64,000 nt of DNA from Lepiota brunneoincarnata (GCA_023014365.1 JAEBUN010000068.1:1-64000), one strand, 5' to 3'. Counted from the first letter of the stretch, positions 30,065 through 40,923 are shown. The notes: a model not told the origin generated them from the letters alone. A program made the numbers and translations.

Positions 30065-32270
30065 ATGAATAGGGACCATCAGGAACCTAGGAGTTTGAGG
30101 CAGGCTTGTTGTATCTGGTCTCAGAATGTATTTCATAGTTACATTCTTGTAGACACTTTACTTGAACAATTCAAGGACGATGTGGATATGTTCCTATTAC
30201 AGGAGCCACCCTGGTGCTCCATCCATCGCATTCTGTCCTCCTCTGACCCTGATGGGGATGAGGTTGTCAGGGTGCCCAAGCATCCAGAGTGGCTGTGCCT
30301 GTTCCACCCTCCTTCTTCCCCGGATCAACCTCCTCAGGTTATGGCATATGTGCATAACCAGATAATGCGGCTCCAGCCCTTGCTTCAACATGACATCATC
30401 AATCACTGTGACATCATGGCTATCTCCATGTTTTTGCATGGGGAGGCTGTGTACTTCCTCAATATCTATTCGGACGACAGGCAGTTGGGTATCCGCTATC
30501 TGGCAGATGCCGTTAACTCTCTCCCACAGTGTGCCCTCATGTTGAGGGACTTTAACTACTACCACGTGCTGCAGTGGGACCCATGGGCTCCCCACAACCC
30601 CACTGCTGCTGCCTCCCTGCTGGAAACAGCAGATTCGTTGGGCCTGGACCTCTCACTTCCTGAGAACCCTGGCCCCACACACTTCCCCTTCGAGGAGGGG
30701 CTTGCTCCTACCATGATCAACCTTGTATTTGCGAGGGTGGCTGCAGGCCATTTGCCACTTCCCATGCAGTGTCCTGATCTGTGGGGTCAATCTGACCATT
30801 GCCCCCTTCAGATCACTGTCCCTCTGGAAGCCTTCAAGGAGGCTGTGCCCAGGCACTCACTGAGGCGGGACTTGGACAAGAAGGCCAAGTTCCTTGCTGA
30901 GGTCTCAACAGGGCTTATGGGTCTGGACTTTCCGGACCTGGGCTCATCCGGCAGGATTGATAAGGTGGCTATGGCCATCTCTGCGGTCTTCTCCGGGGCA
31001 TGGCTTGCCCACTCCAAGGAGATCTGTGTCATCTCACGGTCCAAGCCATGGTGGGATGACGAGTGCTCATGCACTTATGCAGCGTATTCTCGGTCCTGGG
31101 ACCAGGAGGATGCTTGTATGTTTAAGCGGACCTGGAAGGCTGCCAAGCGCAAGTTCTTTGATAAGTGCATTGAGGAGATTGCTTCCACCAACAAGCACCC
31201 CTGGGACCTGATGGATTGGGTTAGAGTGTGCAAGTTGCCTCCCTGCAAGGTGATCTGCTATCATGATCGCCCCTGCAATACTCTCAAGGAGCTTTGGGAA
31301 GGGCTCCATGGCTCTTACAATGCTGCCAACAATTGTCTGATCAATGTCAGGGTTCTTGATCAGATCAATCCACTCCTGCCATGGGAGTGGCCAGTCTTCT
31401 CTGATTTGGAGATGCACAAGGCCTTGTGTGCATGCTCCTCCTTGTCATCACCCGGTCTGGACCACATCACATGGACGCACCTCAAGTCTGTTCTGGCAGG
31501 CCTGACAGTTACACGTTTGGTCTGTCGGATTGCTGATGCCTGCATGGAGTGCAGGCATTGGCCTTGTCACTTTAAGGAGAGTGTGTCAGTTATCATACCG
31601 AAGCCTGGCAAGCCCTCCTATGCTACTCCGAAGGCATTCAGACCGATCGTCCTTCTTAATACTCTTGGTAAACTTATCAAGAAAATGATCTCACACCGCT
31701 TGCAGTTTGAGGCTGTTAAGTTTGGCATGTTCCATCCAAACCAGTTTGGCGGTGTGATCCAGCAGTCCACTGATGCATCCATGCGGTCCGGCTTCTGGGA
31801 GGGAAGGTTACAGCTCCCAAGGCCAAGCTTTTTGCCATCCAGCTGGTGGTGTCCAGGGCAGTTACTGTCAAGGGCGCTGCTAGTCTTGTCCTGTTCACCG
31901 ACCCGATGGCCTTGGCCAGGCGGGCGGTGGACCCATCAGTACATTCTGCCCAGGGTCACTCCTTGGTGGTCTGCCACCTTCTCACCAAGTGGTTTGCCAG
32001 GGGTCCAGCCCGCTCGGTCCATTTCTGGGAGGTCCCTTCATGCACGAGGTGGCCTTTCCATACTCAGGTGCACAACTTTGCTAGGTTGTTGCCTTTTGTT
32101 GGGGTAGGGGCTTGTCCCCAGGCCTCGCTTGACTACCTCCGTAAGGAGGAAGTACGTTCATGTCAGGACTGCTGGATTGACTTGTTCCAGGATCCTGACC
32201 ATTGTAGGCATGGTTTCCTTCAGCTCGCCAGGGATGACGACCGTCCCTTGCAGCCCACATATCTCCATGG
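30065..32270 (+). pseudogene. LINE-B ORF2 (endonuclease, RT, RNase H), copy B4, internally deleted
   Basis: ATG 30065 overlaps the ORF1 stop as ATGA. The APE-type endonuclease is recognisable: WSQNV, LLQEPPW, RDFNYY (for GDFN), SDHCPL. The linker NKHPWDLMDWVR and the first RT blocks follow (IIPKPGKPSYATPKAFRPIVLLNTLGKL, FHPNQFGGVIQ). At about 31771 the frame jumps to RNase H (LPSSWWCPGQ out of frame; AVTVKGAASLVLFTDPMALA in frame from 31846). The catalytic YVDD segment lies in the deleted part, so this copy cannot reverse transcribe. Confidence 0.85.
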
Positions 32271-32622
32271 TGTTATGCTGGTTAGGCATCTGCAAGGCTC
32301 AATGCGATTAACAACAAGTTAACTGTTGAGTAATGCGAGCAAGTCTAAGGTGATGCCAAAGAGCAGGAACAAATACTGTGTATAATAAGACAAAGCTAGA
32401 GATTACAAGTAATATCTAGGTCTATATATACTACTGGGGCGATTGGCATGTGATAAAGGTGAGAATCACATGCAAATGAGTGGAAATCACAAGCCAAAGG
32501 TGAACTAACTATAGATGAATGGCGGCATGTGATAAGTAAATATAACTGAGCACTGACAGTGGGCGGTGACATGTGATAAGCGAAAATAAACAGGTGGATG
32601 TGTAAGAGGGAAAATGGTAACA
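32271..32622 (-). repeat. 3' LTR of gypsy-1
   Basis: 352 bp, TGTTATGCTG...GGTAACA on the plus strand (TGTTACC...CATAACA in element sense). A polypurine tract (AAAAGGGGG) precedes it on the minus strand. A TATATATA run at about 32433 suits an LTR promoter. It interrupts LINE-B B4 at CATGG. Confidence 0.85.
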
Positions 32623-33047
32623 TTACCCCCTTTTAATCTTCAAACTCTGTTTCAAAGCCAACAAGCAGCAGGGTACGGGCGTTGGGTATGGATCGTGGAA
32701 GTAGTCGTTTCTAGTCATAGCCATAACCATTGTAGGCATAGTCGTAGTCGTTGTATTGGCCATCGCCAATGATATCGTACATTTGTCCAAAGGTATTGGG
32801 ATAGCGTTGTGCCATCCTTTCAAGTGCAGCGTTTCGTTGATTCTGGTGATAAATGGGGCAAGTTTGCATGTAATGTCTGGGCACGGAGCAGTTGCAGTGG
32901 TGGCAGGTGTATTGGGGGCAACTGTGTGCCCAGTGGCCAATTTGATGGCACTCGAAACAGCGATTTCTTCCAACATCGTACAAATGGGTTGTCGTGGCTT
33001 GGGGTGTGATGGTGGGGGTAGTACAATGTTGAGGGGGTCTTTGGGGT
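32623..33047 (-). pseudogene. pol: gypsy-1 Pol C-terminal tail with zinc knuckles
   Basis: Read on the minus strand from 33047, this continues the gypsy-1 frame that breaks at 5348. It has a Pro/Thr-rich stretch, then CFECHQIGHWAHSC, CHHCNC and RHYMQTC, a compact CCHC-type array, and a Tyr/Asp/Gly-rich end at 32711 followed by the polypurine tract. A knuckle array after the integrase is unusual beside the normal Gag knuckle. A role in nucleic-acid binding is inferred. Confidence 0.7.
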
Positions 33048-33709
33048 TGTCATATCCACACCAAACCTAGAGCTTAACCATTAGGCTTCGGCTTCTCGAC
33101 TCCACGTGTGCTCCACACGACAACCCTATGCCCTCCGACTCGGCCCCGACTGGCTCCGACCGCAACCCTTTGCCCCGATCACGCGACCTACCTCTACACG
33201 TGCCACGACCACCTGACCCTCGGTGCTCCCATTGTCCAGTTCTCCATTCTCCGTCCGTAATCAGAATACGTTACCAGTCTCCATACCCGTACCGGTCTCC
33301 ATTCCATTCGAAATTATTCGTAATCCGCTTGTAACCATATGGGTCTCCGCTTCGCTCCGCACGTAGTCAGTACGAGTCATCATTCGTCGAGCTAGTAGTA
33401 TATATACTGTAGGCACTTGGCTTGTACTCCTCAGTCTGATAATCGAATCGAGCAGCGGACCAGCTCCCTGTTCCATATCCTCTCCTCTCTTCTGCCTCGC
33501 TCCGCTTCGGCTCCGACTTCCTGAAATACGGACTAGGACAGTAGGAGGGCACAGCACATAAGCTGAGGCCGCAAGTCCAACCCCCGCCCGACGTACTCCG
33601 CCTCGGTCCCGAAGTCTACGTACTGACTTCGCCCTGTCCCCCGGTTACCTTATACCAAGGATACCACCCCGACCCTCCGCTTCGGTCCCGACCCGCACCG
33701 GCTCTAACA
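33048..33709 (+). repeat. 5' LTR of chromovirus copy b (variant I)
   Basis: 662 bp, TGTCATATCC...CTCTAACA. At the diagnostic bases it agrees with the LTR at 5349-6010, its original partner before the inversion. Confidence 0.95.
33399..33443 (+). promoter_or_regulatory. LTR promoter and predicted RNA start, copy b
   Basis: TATATATA (33399-33406) precedes AGTCTGATAAT (33433-33443) by 34 nt. The latter is the 11-mer complementary to the primer site after the LTR, so transcription probably starts at or just before it. Confidence 0.65.
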
Positions 33710-33711
33710 GT

Positions 33712-33722
33712 ATTATCAGACT
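33712..33722 (+). other. Self-primer binding site, copy b
   Basis: ATTATCAGACT begins 3 nt after the LTR end (33709) and is a perfect 11-nt complement of 33433-33443. This matches the layout of copy a and of Tf1-type self-priming elements. Confidence 0.75.
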
Positions 33723-33762
33723 CAAACTCCTCCTGTCCATTACACTCTAATCCTTTCTAACC

Positions 33763-35169
33763 ATGGTCTCTCGAACAGTCACCCGTCCCCGCACTCGGGT
33801 AACTCCAGCCGCTCGCCGTAGCAAACGCATCATTCGACAATCTCCTTCCGAGGAATTACAACCCGACCCCCCGAGGGTTTCTCCCCCTCGCCAACAATCC
33901 ATCGTGCCCTCAACTCCAGACCGGTTCAGTGAAGATATTCAACCTTCACTATTCCAGACTCCCGACGGCCCCGACGGTGGCCCCGACCCAAATCCCGATC
34001 CCAGCGACCCTGGTGATCCCGACGACTACCCTGACAATGGGGACGGACCCCCGGACGACGACGAACCGTCAGACAACAACGACAACAATAACAACATTCC
34101 GCCTGGCAACACCCAAAATGACCATGACCAACTCCTGCTCTGAGTTTTCCAACGAATAGCCGATCAAATGGACGGCCGTGGGAACTCTCAACCCCCACAG
34201 CCTCCCCGAACCCCCCGTACCAAGGCTCGCGAACCTGACATCTTTACAGGTTCCGACCCCACCAAACTCAAACCTTTCCTCTTCCAATGTCGACTCTACT
34301 TCCGTACTAACCCGGCCCAGTTCGCTATCCCCGCCACCAAGGTCAACTTCGCGTTGACGTACCTTACCAGCGTGGCCCAGCAACACTTCGAAATCGGCCT
34401 CGACGAGGCCGACAACCACGGAATAATGCACGATTGGATCGAGGACTGGGATCAGTTCACCCTGGAACTGCAGACCAATTTCGGTCCCGCGGATCCGACC
34501 GGAGAAGCTGCTGAGCAGCTTGACTCCCTCCGAATGCGCTATGACGAAAAGATCGCCGTCTACAACGTCGACTTTCTCCGTCTGGCCGGCCAACTCCGCT
34601 GGGGTGATGAGGTATTCTGTCACCGCTACTACAAAGGCCTCCCCGACCGCATCCAGGACATTCTGTCCAATCGGCCCGACGGCAAGTCCGACACCTTCAT
34701 CGAAATGCGAGCAGCAGCGATGAAGATCGATGCTCGCTACTGGGAACGCCAACGCGAGAAGGCCCGCACCAAAGCCGCTTCGGACCCGACCGCCTCTAGG
34801 AAACCGGGAGGCAACCCATCCCCTTCCACCGCGACAAACCATCAACCTGCCGCCAAGTCTGCCAACAGTAACAACAAAGGCAGCACCCCCAGTAATAACA
34901 TCTTCAAGGGCAATCCGCCCAACCCGTCCGCCGGTCAGAAATCGGCCCCGCCAAAGTCCGACCTTACTAGTAAACTTGGTAAGGACGGTAAATTAACCTC
35001 CGAGGAACGTCAACGACGTTTTGACAATAACCTCTGCCTTGTCTGCGCAGATCCCAATCACAGGGCTGCCAACTGCGACAAGAAGAAATTCCCTGACGCC
35101 AAGGCTAAAGGCCGACAGGCTCAGATTTCCGAGACAGACGCGCCGGCTCTCCCGAGCTCGGAAAAATAG
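33763..35169 (+). pseudogene. gag: Chromovirus Gag, copy b (one nonsense codon)
   Basis: It is collinear with the 468-aa Gag of copy a but has TGA at 34141-34143 (codon 127), where copy a has CGA. The rest is open to TAG 35167-35169, with the capsid-like domain and CCHC knuckle intact. A single CpG transition explains the loss. Confidence 0.9.
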
Positions 35170-38100
35170 TCGGCGGTCCTCAGGCCTCTGCACAGACTGA
35201 GGATCGCATTGAACTCTGCTGTGCTCCAGAGAGTTTCCGTCTCAATGCGTCCGCTCTTTCCGATCCAAACTCTCTTCATATTACATTAACTTCTCCTTTA
35301 GTTACTTTGTTACCCTCTGTTTCCGCTCCTGTACTCTCCGCTTCGGACCCGCTTTCTACAACGGACAATGTAGTTAGTTCTGACTTTTCTTCTTCTTTTT
35401 CTCCTTTCAAAGCTCTTGTTGATAGTGGTTCTACTCACTGTTTTGTGGACTCTTCTTTCGTTCGTTCTCATAGTATTCCAACCTCGTCCATCCCGGCTAT
35501 TGAACTTCGGTTATTTGATGGGACCTCAAACGCCTACATTACGGAGCTTGCGCAACTGCCTGTATCCTTCCCCTCCGGTGAATCTATCATTTTGGACACT
35601 TATGTCACCCAGCTCGACTCTTCCTGTTCTGTGGTCTTAGGACACAACTGGCTCACCCGCTACAATCCGTTGATTGACTGGGCTTTGGGCAGTATTACTT
35701 TCCGGCCATCCCTACTCGAGAATCCTGCTTCCGTCTCTACCTGCGTCGCACCCGCATCGGCTCCGCCTATGGCCGCCCCTGACTCTCCTGACCTAGGTTC
35801 ACCACCCCTGTCCGGGACCTCGTCCCAATCTGTCCCCCTTGCGAAACCGCACATCTCCTTGATAAACGCTCCTGCCTTTATCCGCGCTGCCAAGCTCCCT
35901 GGCTCCCAACAATTCCGAATCAATCTTTCCGCCGCCTCCGCATCGGCCGCGTCCTCTTCTGTCTCCGAGGAACCGCCTGACCTCTCGTCCATCCCCGAGG
36001 AATACCACGAGTTCACTGACGTTTTCAGTAAATCGCGTGCTGACACACTTGCTCCACACCGCCCTTACGACCTCCAGATTAACCTAGAGGATGGCGGTCA
36101 GCCTCCGGTCGGTACCATTTACTCCCTGTCACAATCGGAGCTTGGAGCTCTACGTGATTTTATTGACGAACATTTATCTATTGGTTTCATCCGCCCCTCC
36201 ACTTCCCCTCATGGAGCCCCGGTCCTCTTCGTCAAGAAAAAGGACGGCTCCCTCCGCTTATGCGTTGATTTTAGAGGTCTCAACCATATTACCAAGAAGG
36301 ACCGCTATCCCCTTCCGCTCATCTCCGACCTCTTAGACTCCCCTCACAAAGCTCGCGTATATACCAAGATCGACCTCCGCCACGCCTACCATCTTGTCCG
36401 CGTTGCTGACGGCGACGAATGGAAGACCGCCTTTCGGACCCGCTACGGCTCCTTCGAATGGATGGTTATGCCTTTCGGCCTCACCAATGCCCCCGCCACC
36501 TTCCAGCGGTTCATGAACGATATATTCAAGGACATGCTCGACGTCTGCGTTACTATCTACCTTGACGACATTCTGATATACTCCGACAACCATAGTATCC
36601 ATCGTGACCAAGTCAAGGAGGTCCTCAAGCGGCTCCGCCAACACGGTCTATACGCCCGCCCTGACAAATGCCAGTTCCACTCTGACACAGTGGAATATCT
36701 CGGCTACATTCTCTCCCCCGACGGCCTCCGAATGGACCAATCTAAGGTCAAGACCATCCAGGAGTGGCCTGAGCCTAAGAAAGTCAAGGACATCCAGTCC
36801 TTCTTAGGCTTCGCCAATTTCTACCGTCGCTTCATTCACGGATACTCCGACATCGTCGTTCCGCTCACTCGCCTCACCCGCAAAGACGTGAAGTGGAATT
36901 TTACTGATGATTGTCGCGAGGCCTTTAACTCCCTGAAGGAAGCATTTATCTCCGCCCCCGTCCTCACTCCTTGGGTCCCCGACGCTCAGATCATTGTCGA
37001 GACCGACGCCTCCGACTACGCCCTTGCGGCAATCCTCTCTATCGTCACCGACAATGGGGAGGTCCATCCCGTTGCATTCCATTCCCGCACCTTTAACACG
37101 GCCGAACTCAACTATGACACTCACGACAAGGAACTCCTGGCGATATTCGAAGCCTTTCGCATCTGGCGGCACTATCTCGAAGGTGCCCCCCTTGCTATTG
37201 ATGTGGTCACTGACCACAAGAACCTCGAATACTTCTGCACCACCAAGATCCTGACTCGCCGCCAAGCTCGTTGGTCCGAGTTCCTATCCCAATTCCACCT
37301 CGTCATCCGTTTCCGACCCGGCCACCTCGGCACCAAGCCTGACGCCCTAACTAGACGATGGGACGTCTACCCTAAAGGGGGGAATAGCGACTATGCATCA
37401 GTCAACCCGCACAACTTCCGGCCTGTGTTCACTCACGAACAGCTCGTGGCCTCCGTCCGTGCCACCACTCTTTACGCCCCTTCCCTTCGTGCAGCTGTAG
37501 TCATGGACCTCGATCAGCTACACCGCGATATTCTCGCCGCCCTACCAGCGGATCCGACCGCTTCCGCCCATCTTGCCAGCCCAGAAGGCCGTTGGTCAGT
37601 TAATGATAAAGGTTTCCTCCTCTTAGACGACAGAATCTACGTCCCTGACACCGACAATCTCCGACTTTGGGTCCTCCAGTACAAGTATGATCACGTCCTA
37701 GCCGGCCACTTCGGTCAGAATAAAACGCTGGAACTCATCCGGTGCGAATACACCTGGCCTAGCATCCGCACCTTCGTCAAGGATTTCTGTAAGTCTTGCG
37801 TCACCTGTATGAGGTCTAAACCCCAGCGCCATCGCCCCTATGGTCTCCTTAAGCAACTCCCCATCCCCGAACGCCCTTGGAATTCAATCTCCATGGACTT
37901 CATCGAAAAACTTCCTGCCTCCTCCGGCTATGATGCCATCCTGGTAATCGTTGACAGACTCACCAAACAATCCCTCTTCATTCCGACTTATGATACCATC
38001 ACTTCCTCCGACCTCGCCCGCCTATTCGTCCTCCACGTCTTCTCTAAGCACGGCGTGCCCGAACATGTTACCTCCGACTGCGGCTCCGAATTCGTCTCCC

Positions 38101-38972
38101 ACTTCTTCCGCTCATTGGGACAAGCCCTTGACATGAAGCTACATTTCACCTCGGGCTACCATCCAGAAGGCGACGGACAAACGGAACGCACCAACCAGAC
38201 CCTCGAACAATACCTTCGGGTCTATTGTAACTACCAACAGGACAATTGGTCCGAATTACTACCCCTAGCTGAGTTTGCTTACAACAACGCTCCTAGTGCC
38301 ACCACCGGTATCTCCCCATTCTTCGCTAATAAAGGATACCATCCGAACATCACAGTTCATCCTGAACGCGATCTTGCCTCCGCCCGGGCCCACCATTTTG
38401 CTGTTGATCTCGACGACCTACATACCACCCTGAAGTCCGAAATAGCGCTAGCCCAGCAACGTTATCAGATCTCCGCCGACGCCCACCGACTCCCCGCCCC
38501 AGACTTCAAAGTTGGACAAAAGGTATTTGTGAAAGCCCAATTCTTCCGCACCACCCGTCCCTCCAAAAAACTCTCCGAAAAGTACCTTGGGCCTTATGAG
38601 ATCATTGCACAAGCAGGTACTCACTCCCTTACACTCCGACTTCCCGACTCCATGCGTGGAGTACACCCAGTCTTCCATGTTTCCATGCTCGAACCAGCCA
38701 CACCTAACACCATACCCGCCCGATCGGATCCACCGCCCACGCCGGTTTCCATTGACGGTGAACCAGAATACGAGATTGCCCGCATCGTCGACTCTAAGAT
38801 CGATCGGCGCCGCGCGTGCAAGCTCCTCTATAAAGTCATCTGGTTAGGTTACAAAGACACTGAAGAAGAGTCCTCGTGGTTGCCAGCCACCGAGCTTGAA
38901 CATGCTATAGATCTCGTAGAGGCTTTTCATTCCTCTTACCCTGCAAAGCCTGGTCCTCTTCACTCACTTTGA
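35109..38972 (+). CDS. pol: Chromovirus Pol, copy b (in -1 frame to gag)
   Basis: The pol frame is open from 35109, overlapping gag by 61 nt, with no ATG near its beginning. The stretch GGAAAAATAG at the gag stop is a plausible slip site. From 35307 on it matches the 1221-codon Pol of copy a: protease DSG, RT with YLDD at 36558-36569, RNase H, integrase and chromodomain. One integrase position next to the second catalytic Asp reads SDCGSEF instead of SDRGSEF (CGC to TGC), so activity may be reduced. Confidence 0.93.
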   Translation, partial: RPTGSDFRDRRAGSPELGKIVGGPQASAQTEDRIELCCAPESFRLNASALSDPNSLHITLTSPLVTLLPSVSAPVLSASDPLSTTDNVVSSDFSSSFSPFKALVDSGSTHCFVDSSFVRSHSIPTSSIPAIELRLFDGTSNAYITELAQLPVSFPSGESIILDTYVTQLDSSCSVVLGHNWLTRYNPLIDWALGSITFRPSLLENPASVSTCVAPASAPPMAAPDSPDLGSPPLSGTSSQSVPLAKPHISLINAPAFIRAAKLPGSQQFRINLSAASASAASSSVSEEPPDLSSIPEEYHEFTDVFSKSRADTLAPHRPYDLQINLEDGGQPPVGTIYSLSQSELGALRDFIDEHLSIGFIRPSTSPHGAPVLFVKKKDGSLRLCVDFRGLNHITKKDRYPLPLISDLLDSPHKARVYTKIDLRHAYHLVRVADGDEWKTAFRTRYGSFEWMVMPFGLTNAPATFQRFMNDIFKDMLDVCVTIYLDDILIYSDNHSIHRDQVKEVLKRLRQHGLYARPDKCQFHSDTVEYLGYILSPDGLRMDQSKVKTIQEWPEPKKVKDIQSFLGFANFYRRFIHGYSDIVVPLTRLTRKDVKWNFTDDCREAFNSLKEAFISAPVLTPWVPDAQIIVETDASDYALAAILSIVTDNGEVHPVAFHSRTFNTAELNYDTHDKELLAIFEAFRIWRHYLEGAPLAIDVVTDHKNLEYFCTTKILTRRQARWSEFLSQFHLVIRFRPGHLGTKPDALTRRWDVYPKGGNSDYASVNPHNFRPVFTHEQLVASVRATTLYAPSLRAAVVMDLDQLHRDILAALPADPTASAHLASPEGRWSVNDKGFLLLDDRIYVPDTDNLRLWVLQYKYDHVLAGHFGQNKTLELIRCEYTWPSIRTFVKDFCKSCVTCMRSKPQRHRPYGLLKQLPIPERPWNSISMDFIEKLPASSGYDAILVIVDRLTKQSLFIPTYDTITSSDLARLFVLHVFSKHGVPEHVTSDCGSEFVSHFFRSLGQALDMKLHFTSGYHPEGDGQTERTNQTLEQYLRVYCNYQQDNWSELLPLAEFAYNNAPSATTGISPFFANKGYHPNITVHPERDLASARAHHFAVDLDDLHTTLKSEIALAQQRYQISADAHRLPAPDFKVGQKVFVKAQFFRTTRPSKKLSEKYLGPYEIIAQAGTHSLTLRLPDSMRGVHPVFHVSMLEPATPNTIPARSDPPPTPVSIDGEPEYEIARIVDSKIDRRRACKLLYKVIWLGYKDTEEESSWLPATELEHAIDLVEAFHSSYPAKPGPLHSL

Positions 38973-39041
38973 GTTACTGACCACACATCACACCAAGAAA
39001 CAACCATGTATTAAACAAACCCAAAAAACAACCCCATACAA

Positions 39042-40127
39042 CTACCTATCGGTGTCGTCTCCAGAGAGCCCGGGCGACCCATTCACTTCTTCCATCAAAT
39101 CCTGCACCTCCTCCTCCGAAGCGGGCCCGACACTCCCCTCCGAACCCTCCGTCTCCGAAAAATTTCCACTCGACCAATTTCCGTCCACCTGAGCCTCCCA
39201 ACACCGTAGTTGCTCGTAGCGGCCAGCAAGCGACCCCATCTTGTCGACCTTTTCCCCCAACCGAGCGATGGACCGCTCAATTCGCACCTCCAGGATGTAG
39301 ATTTTCTTGACGGTCTCCTGGTGCCTTTCTTCGATGAGCCGTTTCAACTCTACAAGGTCCATCAATTGGCATCCATCATAATACAGGATTCCTTACTCAC
39401 CTTCGAATTGCTGGCCCGACAAACCACCGGCCCCGCTCGGCTCCGTCTCCTCTTGACCCCCGCACCGTTTTTTCATTTTGCTGCACCAACGGCAACTCCT
39501 GGTGTTACTAAGAAACTATCAGTATGTAGTCCGGAAATCCTCCAAAATGACTTACCCGCCGGCCACCTCACATGGGACCCCGTCTCGCTGGCACCTCCAG
39601 CAGGGATTCTCGCCCCCGAATACGTGCGCATTGCCCCATCGCGGGGCCACCCTCGCCTTTGCCTTCCCCTTACCCTTACCCCCTGAATCCCCAGAGTCCT
39701 CCTCCCCCTCTTCCTCCTCGTCCCTCGCCTCATCCCTATCCGTATATTCGGAATCCGACTCCTCCGTATCTACTTGCATCGGGTCTTCCGACAGACGGCT
39801 CGATGAGGCCCCTGTGGTCGTCGCAACGAGTCGGGCCCGAATCGCCCGACGCTCTGCCTCGGCGGTTTCCTCTTGCTGCCTCCTGATCTCCTCCGCATAT
39901 CGCTCCTTCGCGCGCTCTTCCGCTTGTCGCTGGCGCAGCTCTATGAGCCGCCGTTGCTCCTCCTCTTGGCGCTCTATTGCCAGCCGCCGCTCCTCCTCCT
40001 CTCGCCGTTCCTCTTCTTCTAGCCTCTCAATTTCGAGCCGCTCTCGTTCCTCTCACTCCGCCTTCTCTCTCAGTAATCGCACCTTGCGCTCCGTAGCGGT
40101 CGGTTGACGGGATGGTTGTCTGCTCAT
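39042..40127 (-). pseudogene. Antisense Zn2Cys6-like gene, copy b (nonsense at codon 25)
   Basis: Exons at 40127-39556, 39498-39401 and 39349-39042 have the same introns (57 and 51 nt) and the same splice sites as copy a. TGA at 40055-40053 replaces CGA (Arg 25). The helix has one 33-bp unit instead of three. The six cysteines and their spacing are kept; one basic residue (CRRC) is changed to CRWC. The introns are preserved unspliced, as expected for a gene antisense to the genomic RNA. Confidence 0.7.
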
Positions 40128-40262
40128 GGGGGTAGGAGGTCAAGTTGTGTCCTCTCAAATTCAAATCAGTTCACCTTTTTTTTTATACCCTCGTGGAATT
40201 TTCCGGTGGGCCCCGGTCTAGACCGCCTTGGGCCTCGAGGCTCGGCCCTAAAGGGGGGGCAC

Positions 40263-40923
40263 TGTCATATCCACACCAAACCTAGAGCTTAACCATTAGG
40301 CTTCGGCTTCTCAACTCCACGTGTGCTCCACACGACAACCCTATGCCCTCCGACTTGGCCCCGACTGGCTCCGACCGCAACCCTTCGCCCCGATCACGCG
40401 ACCTACCTCTACACGTGCCACGATCACCTGACCCTCGGTGCTCCCATTGTCCAGTTCTCCATTCTCCGTCCGTAATCAGAATACGTTACCAGTCTCCATA
40501 CCCATACCGGTCTCCATTCCATTCGAAATTATTCGTAATCCGCTTGTAACCATATGGGTCTCCGCTTCGCTCCACATGTAGTCAGTACGAGTCATAATTC
40601 GTCGAGCTAGTAGTATATATACCGTAGGCACTTGGCTTATACTCCTCAGTCTGATAATCGAATCGAGCAGCGGACCAGTCCCCTGTTCCCTATCCTCCTC
40701 TCTCTCTGCCTCGCTCCGCTTCGGCTCCGACTTCCTGAAATACGGACTTGGACAGTAGGAGGGCACAGCACATAAGCTGAGGCCGCAAGTCCACTCTCCG
40801 CCCGAAGTACTCCGCCTCGGTCCTGCTGTCTACATACTGACGTCGTCCCGTCCCCCGGTTACCTTATACCAAGGATACCACCCCGACCCTCTGCTTCGGT
40901 TCCAACCCGCACCGGCTCTAACA
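40263..40923 (+). repeat. 3' LTR of chromovirus copy b (variant II)
   Basis: 661 bp, preceded by the polypurine tract AAAGGGGGGGCAC. At the diagnostic bases it matches 12630-13290. It is followed by CCATT. Confidence 0.95.

Larger units (their letters stand above)
27743..32270 (+). mobile_element. LINE-B copy B4, 5'-complete, split by gypsy-1
   Basis: The start CTTCTTGGACTTCAACC parallels the LINE-A start (CTTCTTGATCTGG), and both reach GCACAGCCAC a little later. ORF1 and ORF2 follow. An internal deletion of roughly 1.1 kb joins mid-RT to RNase H at about 31771-31776 over the shared GATGC. At 32270 the gypsy-1 LTR begins; the last 5 bp CATGG should be its target duplication, with the partner left of this window. 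Confidence 0.8.
33048..40923 (+). mobile_element. Chromovirus copy b, nearly complete
   Basis: Same family as copy a, in inverse orientation. LTRs are at 33048-33709 and 40263-40923, with primer site, gag, pol, antisense gene and polypurine tract in the same order. Left flank GGGGT (33043-33047) and right flank CCATT (40924-40928) do not match each other but match copy a's flanks. Gag and the antisense gene each carry one CGA to TGA nonsense change; pol is open. Both LTR variants occur in this copy, as in copy a. Confidence 0.95.

Noticed and set aside
5349..40923. Two independent chromovirus insertions without target duplications
   Set aside because: The flanking 5-mers and LTR variants match crosswise, which chance would not give at all four ends.
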